From assembly GCA_003551065.1 (NCBI GenBank), contig PULU01000055.1, forward strand, positions 1-47,151: 47,151 nucleotides of DNA, written 5' to 3'. The notes beneath the pieces are model-generated. The model saw only the letters and a program-made list of their open reading frames with translations. It was not told where the DNA came from and ran no database searches. Numbering within the stretch: position 1 is the first letter of the stretch; each line of letters opens with the position of its first letter. The stretch is from Thermoplasmata archaeon. GTDB lineage: Archaea > Thermoplasmatota > Thermoplasmata > Halarchaeoplasmatales > Halarchaeoplasmataceae. Positions 44,084 to 47,151 of the stretch are shown one piece after another. The translations under genes and the position numbers were made by a program.

Positions 44084-44890
44084 ATGACCTCTTCAAATAA
44101 AGACTTCGACGAAACTCTGAATACCATATATAGTTTTATCAGGGACAAGGTGGAGAAAACCGGCTCCGATAAAGTGATACTTGGATTGAGTGGCGGACTG
44201 GATTCTGCAACGGTATTAAAATTATGTATCGACGCACTAGGGAACGATAAAGTTATCTGCCTCATCATGCCAGAATCTGTTTCTCCGGAACAGGACATGG
44301 AAGACGCACGTTGGTTAGCATCAGGATGGGATGTCGAGTATCACGATATCGACATAGATGATATTTTGAATGAATTTCCAGCAGATCCTGATAACCGGAT
44401 GGCTTTTGCAAACCTAAAAGCAAGGATACGAATGTGCCTGGAGTACTACTTTGCAAATGTTGAGAACGGTCTAGTCGTTGGAACAAGTAACAAAAGTGAA
44501 TTGTTATTGGGCTACACTACAAAATACGGGGACAGTGCTGCAGATTTCCTACCTGTTGGAGATATATACAAGAGTGATTTAAAAAAATTAGCCGAAGCCA
44601 TCGAAGTCCCAGAAAGATTTTTAAACAAAGTTCCGAGAGCAGGTCTTTGGGAAGGACAAACCGATGAAGATGAATTGGGATATAAGTACGAGGAAATAGA
44701 CGAAATACTCAAAGGGATCGAAAAAGGATATTCCTTGGAAAGGATCGCTGAGATCAATGGAGTTTCTAAAGAGGCTGTTCAAGATATAAAAACCATGGTG
44801 GAAAAGAATGCTCATAAAAGAAAGATACCCACAGTGGCCAAGTTAAGAAGTGCTACTATCGGAGTAGATTGGAGGGAGTTTTCAGATTAA
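44084..44890 (+). CDS. nadE: NAD+ synthetase
   Basis: A 268-residue enzyme that amidates deamido-NAD in the last step of NAD synthesis. The ATP-pyrophosphatase P-loop is LSGGLDSATV (SGGLDS at 36-41), followed by MPE and LKARIRMCLEYYFAN, then GTSNKSELLLGYTTKYGDSAADFLPVG (GTSNKSE and KYGDSAAD visible), and PRAGLWEGQTDEDELG. There is no glutaminase domain, so it uses ammonia or a separate donor. Twelve bp separate it from the UPF0200 gene. Confidence 0.96.
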   Translation: MTSSNKDFDETLNTIYSFIRDKVEKTGSDKVILGLSGGLDSATVLKLCIDALGNDKVICLIMPESVSPEQDMEDARWLASGWDVEYHDIDIDDILNEFPADPDNRMAFANLKARIRMCLEYYFANVENGLVVGTSNKSELLLGYTTKYGDSAADFLPVGDIYKSDLKKLAEAIEVPERFLNKVPRAGLWEGQTDEDELGYKYEEIDEILKGIEKGYSLERIAEINGVSKEAVQDIKTMVEKNAHKRKIPTVAKLRSATIGVDWREFSD

Positions 44891-44902
44891 GAGGGGATTT
44901 TT

Positions 44903-45439
44903 ATGGTGATGATATTACTTACTGGGATGCCGGGTTCGGGAAAGGAAGAATTTTTAAGAGTAGCAAAAGATCTTGATTTCGATGTGGTCAGGATGGGAGA
45001 TGTCGTGAGAGCTATTGCTAAACAAGAGAACATACTGATGGACGACATAAGCGTCGGAAGTTTTGCACACGATCAAAGAGAAAACTTCCATTTTGGGATA
45101 TGGGCTGAAAGGACATTGAACCGGATCGGAGATAGTAAAACCGTCATCGACGGGGTTAGGAGTTACGAGGAGGTCGAGATTTTCAAATCAGAACTTCAGG
45201 AGAAGATGGTCATAGTTGCGATCCACACATCCCCCGATACGAGATATGAAAGGTTGAAGAAAAGGGGTAGAGAGGATAAACCAGAAGATTGGGAACAGTT
45301 CGTAGAGCGGGATCATCGTGAATTGGATTGGGGGATAGGCAAAATCATCGCCCTAGCCGACAAGATGATAGTTAACGAAGGTACGATCAAGGAGTTCCAT
45401 GACGAGGTTCAGCAATTTTTTAATGACATTCTAGAGTAA
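44903..45439 (+). CDS. UPF0200 family P-loop nucleotide kinase-like protein
   Basis: A 178-residue protein with Walker A TGMPGSGKEEF (residues 7-17) in place of the usual GKS/T, here GKE, a feature seen in this family. VRMGDVVRAIAKQE follows, then VIDGVRSYEEVEIF and a lid-like RGREDKPEDWEQFVERDHRE. It resembles adenylate and dephospho-CoA kinases, but the substrate is not established. It follows nadE on the same strand, so the two are probably cotranscribed. Confidence 0.85.
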   Translation: MVMILLTGMPGSGKEEFLRVAKDLDFDVVRMGDVVRAIAKQENILMDDISVGSFAHDQRENFHFGIWAERTLNRIGDSKTVIDGVRSYEEVEIFKSELQEKMVIVAIHTSPDTRYERLKKRGREDKPEDWEQFVERDHRELDWGIGKIIALADKMIVNEGTIKEFHDEVQQFFNDILE

Positions 45440-45499
45440 TAGACAAAAAAGATATCTGTTTAGTTTCTCTAAGTTAAAAATAATAAAAAAGAAAAGGAT

Positions 45500-45524
45500 C
45501 AGGTGATACCTCAGAGATACCACC
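45500..45524. terminator. Imperfect hairpin between convergent UPF0200 and mscS
   Basis: AGGTG (45500-45504) pairs with CACCT (45520-45524), and ATACC/GATAC segments extend the stem with two mismatches around a TCAGA loop. It lies in the spacer between two converging genes and may end either transcript. Confidence 0.35.
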
Positions 45525-45536
45525 TAAATCCAAATT

Positions 45537-46352
45537 TTACTTATCCAGGTGGACGTCCATCTGTGGATATGGGATGTTCAAACCAGCTTCATCGTATCCT
45601 TCTTTAAGCTGTTTCTGCAGATCAAAGAATGTGTTCCAGTAGTCGTCTGTTTTCACCCACGGTCGTACAGCTAATGTCACTGCAGAATCGTCCATGGATT
45701 TTACTCTAACTTGTGGTTCTGGATTGTCTAGGATGTTAGGGTGCGATTTCAAAATATCTAATGAAGTCTTTATAGCTAGGTTCAGGTCGTCATCATAACC
45801 TACACCGGTTTCTATATCGACCCTTCTAGTCGAGTTCCTAGTATAATTTATTATATTGCTGCCCCAAACCAGTTTGTTAGGTACCACGATGTGTTTGTTA
45901 TCCCTAGTATCTAATTCAGTCAGACTTATGCCTACGGTCTTGATAACGCCTTCTTCTCCGTTGACTTCCACGTAATGTCCAGCCCTGAAAGGCTTTGTGA
46001 TGGCTATCATCACACCGGCTGCTATGTTGCTCAAGGTGTCTCCCAGTGCAAAACCTAGAACGAAACCTAAGACCACTGATAAGCTTACCAATGCTGCTCC
46101 TACCTGTACACCTAAGAACGATAAAGAAACACCGACAACGAAAACATACAGTACGATCCTCAGTATCCGTGTAGTAAATTCAGTAAGTATTTTACGGATA
46201 TTGTTCCTGAGCATTGCTTTCCTAATCATCCTTGATACAACTTTTACAAGTATGAGACCCACCACTAGTGTAATCACGAACAACATCAAATTCCATATAC
46301 TGAACCCTACGTATGGTAACTCTTCTTGCAGCCCGTAACCTGCTATTTCCAT
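45537..46352 (-). CDS. mscS: Small-conductance mechanosensitive channel
   Basis: A 271-residue MscS protein with three membrane helices: about 20-40, 65-82 and the pore-lining GAALVSLSVVLGFVLGFALGDTLSNIAAGVMI (TM3, glycine and alanine spaced, ends in GDTLSN). The beta domain follows (PFRAGHYVEVNGEEGVIKTVGISLTELDTRDN, with VPNKLVWGSNIINYTRN) and then the alpha/beta vestibule domain. It releases solutes on hypo-osmotic shock, in keeping with a saline habitat. Confidence 0.95.
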   Translation of the reverse strand: MEIAGYGLQEELPYVGFSIWNLMLFVITLVVGLILVKVVSRMIRKAMLRNNIRKILTEFTTRILRIVLYVFVVGVSLSFLGVQVGAALVSLSVVLGFVLGFALGDTLSNIAAGVMIAITKPFRAGHYVEVNGEEGVIKTVGISLTELDTRDNKHIVVPNKLVWGSNIINYTRNSTRRVDIETGVGYDDDLNLAIKTSLDILKSHPNILDNPEPQVRVKSMDDSAVTLAVRPWVKTDDYWNTFFDLQKQLKEGYDEAGLNIPYPQMDVHLDK

Positions 46353-46420
46353 ATTATATCACCGGTAAAGGATAGCACTACATCTATTTCAAATCTTTGA
46401 TTTAAACAAAATATGGGAAA

Positions 46421-46432
46421 GTATTTTAATAC
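46421..46432 (+). promoter_or_regulatory. TATA box of the terminal membrane protein gene
   Basis: GTATTTTAATAC is centred 29 bp before the ATG at 46456 and no Shine-Dalgarno is visible. Confidence 0.4.
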
Positions 46433-46455
46433 TACTACTTTTTTTTGCACCTCAG

Positions 46456-47151
46456 ATGGCTAAAAGAAGAAAGAAAGAAGAAGCCGAAGAAGATTACGAT
46501 TATGAATTCCCTGAATTCGATCGAAAAGAATACATGCTGGACGAGATCAGAAAGGGAAAGTGTGTTTACATAAGTGTAGCTATAGCACCAATTTTTTCAG
46601 TTTTGGCTTTATATGTATTCAGATATAGCGGTCATCAAGCTGTTCTCGGATTTTTAGTGGGTTTAGCCGGCCTCGGTGTTCTTAAAACATTATTTCAGGT
46701 AGGAGGCATCGAGATAGATGAATTAGGTTTAAAGGAATGGGCTATCAGTGCCGGGATGTATTTTTTCACCTTTTTGGCGATCTGGGTCGTATTGATGAAT
46801 CCCCCATTCAGTGACTTCGCTCCTCCCGAATTGGAGGATGTAGTTATAGAATTCGAAGAAGATGGAGAGATCATCGCACACGAATATGTTCAAGAGAATA
46901 TATCTGAGGAAAATAAGGAATACAATGTCACCATCATCGCAACCATCACAGATAATACAGAAGTAGATCATGAAAGTGTGCAGATCTATCTAGATGGAGA
47001 TTGGTATTACATGGAGCATGAACCAGATACGCATGAATACCGTTTTGATCTCGGAGAAATTGAGGTAGGGGAGGGACATACAGATATAGCATTCCGGATG
47101 GAAGACATACACGGTAACGAAGCAGAGGTCTCTGAAAGATTAGATGTAAGA
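46456..47151 (+). CDS. Membrane protein with extracellular Ig-like domain, N-terminal part
   Basis: The frame is open from an ATG to the window edge, 232 residues without a stop. The N-terminus is charged and cytoplasmic (MAKRRKKEEAEEDYDYEF), followed by about three membrane helices between residues 36 and 115 (for example VYISVAIAPIFSVLALYVF). Then comes a long acidic outside part with a beta-sandwich look (EYNVTIIATITDNTEVDHES, SVQIYLDGDWYYMEHEPDTH). I do not recognise the family. The remainder lies beyond the window. Confidence 0.75.
   Translation, partial: MAKRRKKEEAEEDYDYEFPEFDRKEYMLDEIRKGKCVYISVAIAPIFSVLALYVFRYSGHQAVLGFLVGLAGLGVLKTLFQVGGIEIDELGLKEWAISAGMYFFTFLAIWVVLMNPPFSDFAPPELEDVVIEFEEDGEIIAHEYVQENISEENKEYNVTIIATITDNTEVDHESVQIYLDGDWYYMEHEPDTHEYRFDLGEIEVGEGHTDIAFRMEDIHGNEAEVSERLDVR

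Noticed and set aside
1-47151. CRISPR arrays, insertion sequences, prophage or defence islands
   Set aside because: No regularly spaced repeats, transposase, integrase, Cas or recognisable defence-system genes were seen. The 11-bp repeats at the tRNA are not accompanied by an integrase.

Overview
The window comes from a euryarchaeal-type archaeon, most likely of the Thermoplasmatota or a close relative. The archaeal assignment is firm: Orc1/Cdc6, MCM, TBP, Nop5, NMD3, DUF424, UPF0200, an archaeal S26 signal peptidase, MetRS with archaeal-style zinc knuckles, and TATA boxes about 26 nt upstream of many start codons (leaderless transcripts). The finer placement is inference from gene content (DUF5611, a large HTH-AAA-TPR regulator, giant CARDB/PKD surface proteases). 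Sampled lines give about 40-43% GC, with a visibly AT-richer island at 10390-13479. Secreted proteins are very rich in Asp and Glu, which would fit a saline habitat.

Layout. 1-10209 (minus): the N-terminal part of a secreted CARDB-type protein, preceded by a 3084-residue multidomain subtilase. 10210-10389: a divergent promoter region with two palindromes. 10390-13479 (plus): a 1029-residue winged-helix/AAA/TPR regulator. 13545-20921: metabolic genes (purN, a methyltransferase, a DUF401 transporter, the nadA-nadB-nadC operon, a cyclophilin, pyrK). 21007-21091: tRNA-Leu(UAG) with unusual flanks. 21342-27809: a tungsten/molybdenum block, with wtpABC (plus) converging on moaA-moaE-moaC-moaB-moeA (minus). 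27857-31870: metG, a possible 35-residue membrane peptide, DUF5611, a SatP-type acetate transporter, DUF402. 31871-32289: a 419-bp gene-free stretch before orc1/cdc6 with an origin-recognition-box-like element, a candidate replication origin. 32290-41678: information processing (orc1, signal peptidase, TBP, dCMP deaminase, two ferredoxins, a PIN-like protein, an Sm-like protein, and the run mcm-DUF424-nmd3-nop5). 41844-47151: a membrane-anchored subtilase, a cyclophilin-like protein, nadE, UPF0200, mscS, and a partial membrane protein.

How the genes work together. nadA, nadB, nadC and nadE together cover aspartate to NAD except the adenylyltransferase step. wtpABC imports tungstate or molybdate, and moa/moe build and load the pterin cofactor (no moaD or mobA here). 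The orc1-origin-mcm neighbourhood could supply origin recognition and the replicative helicase. Nop5, NMD3, the Sm-like protein and the PIN-like protein form an RNA and ribosome-maturation neighbourhood. The most unusual items are the giant protease, in which two jelly-roll-like domains are inserted inside CARDB repeats, the palindromes between it and the regulator, and the candidate origin. No CRISPR array, insertion sequence, integrase or recognisable defence system was seen.
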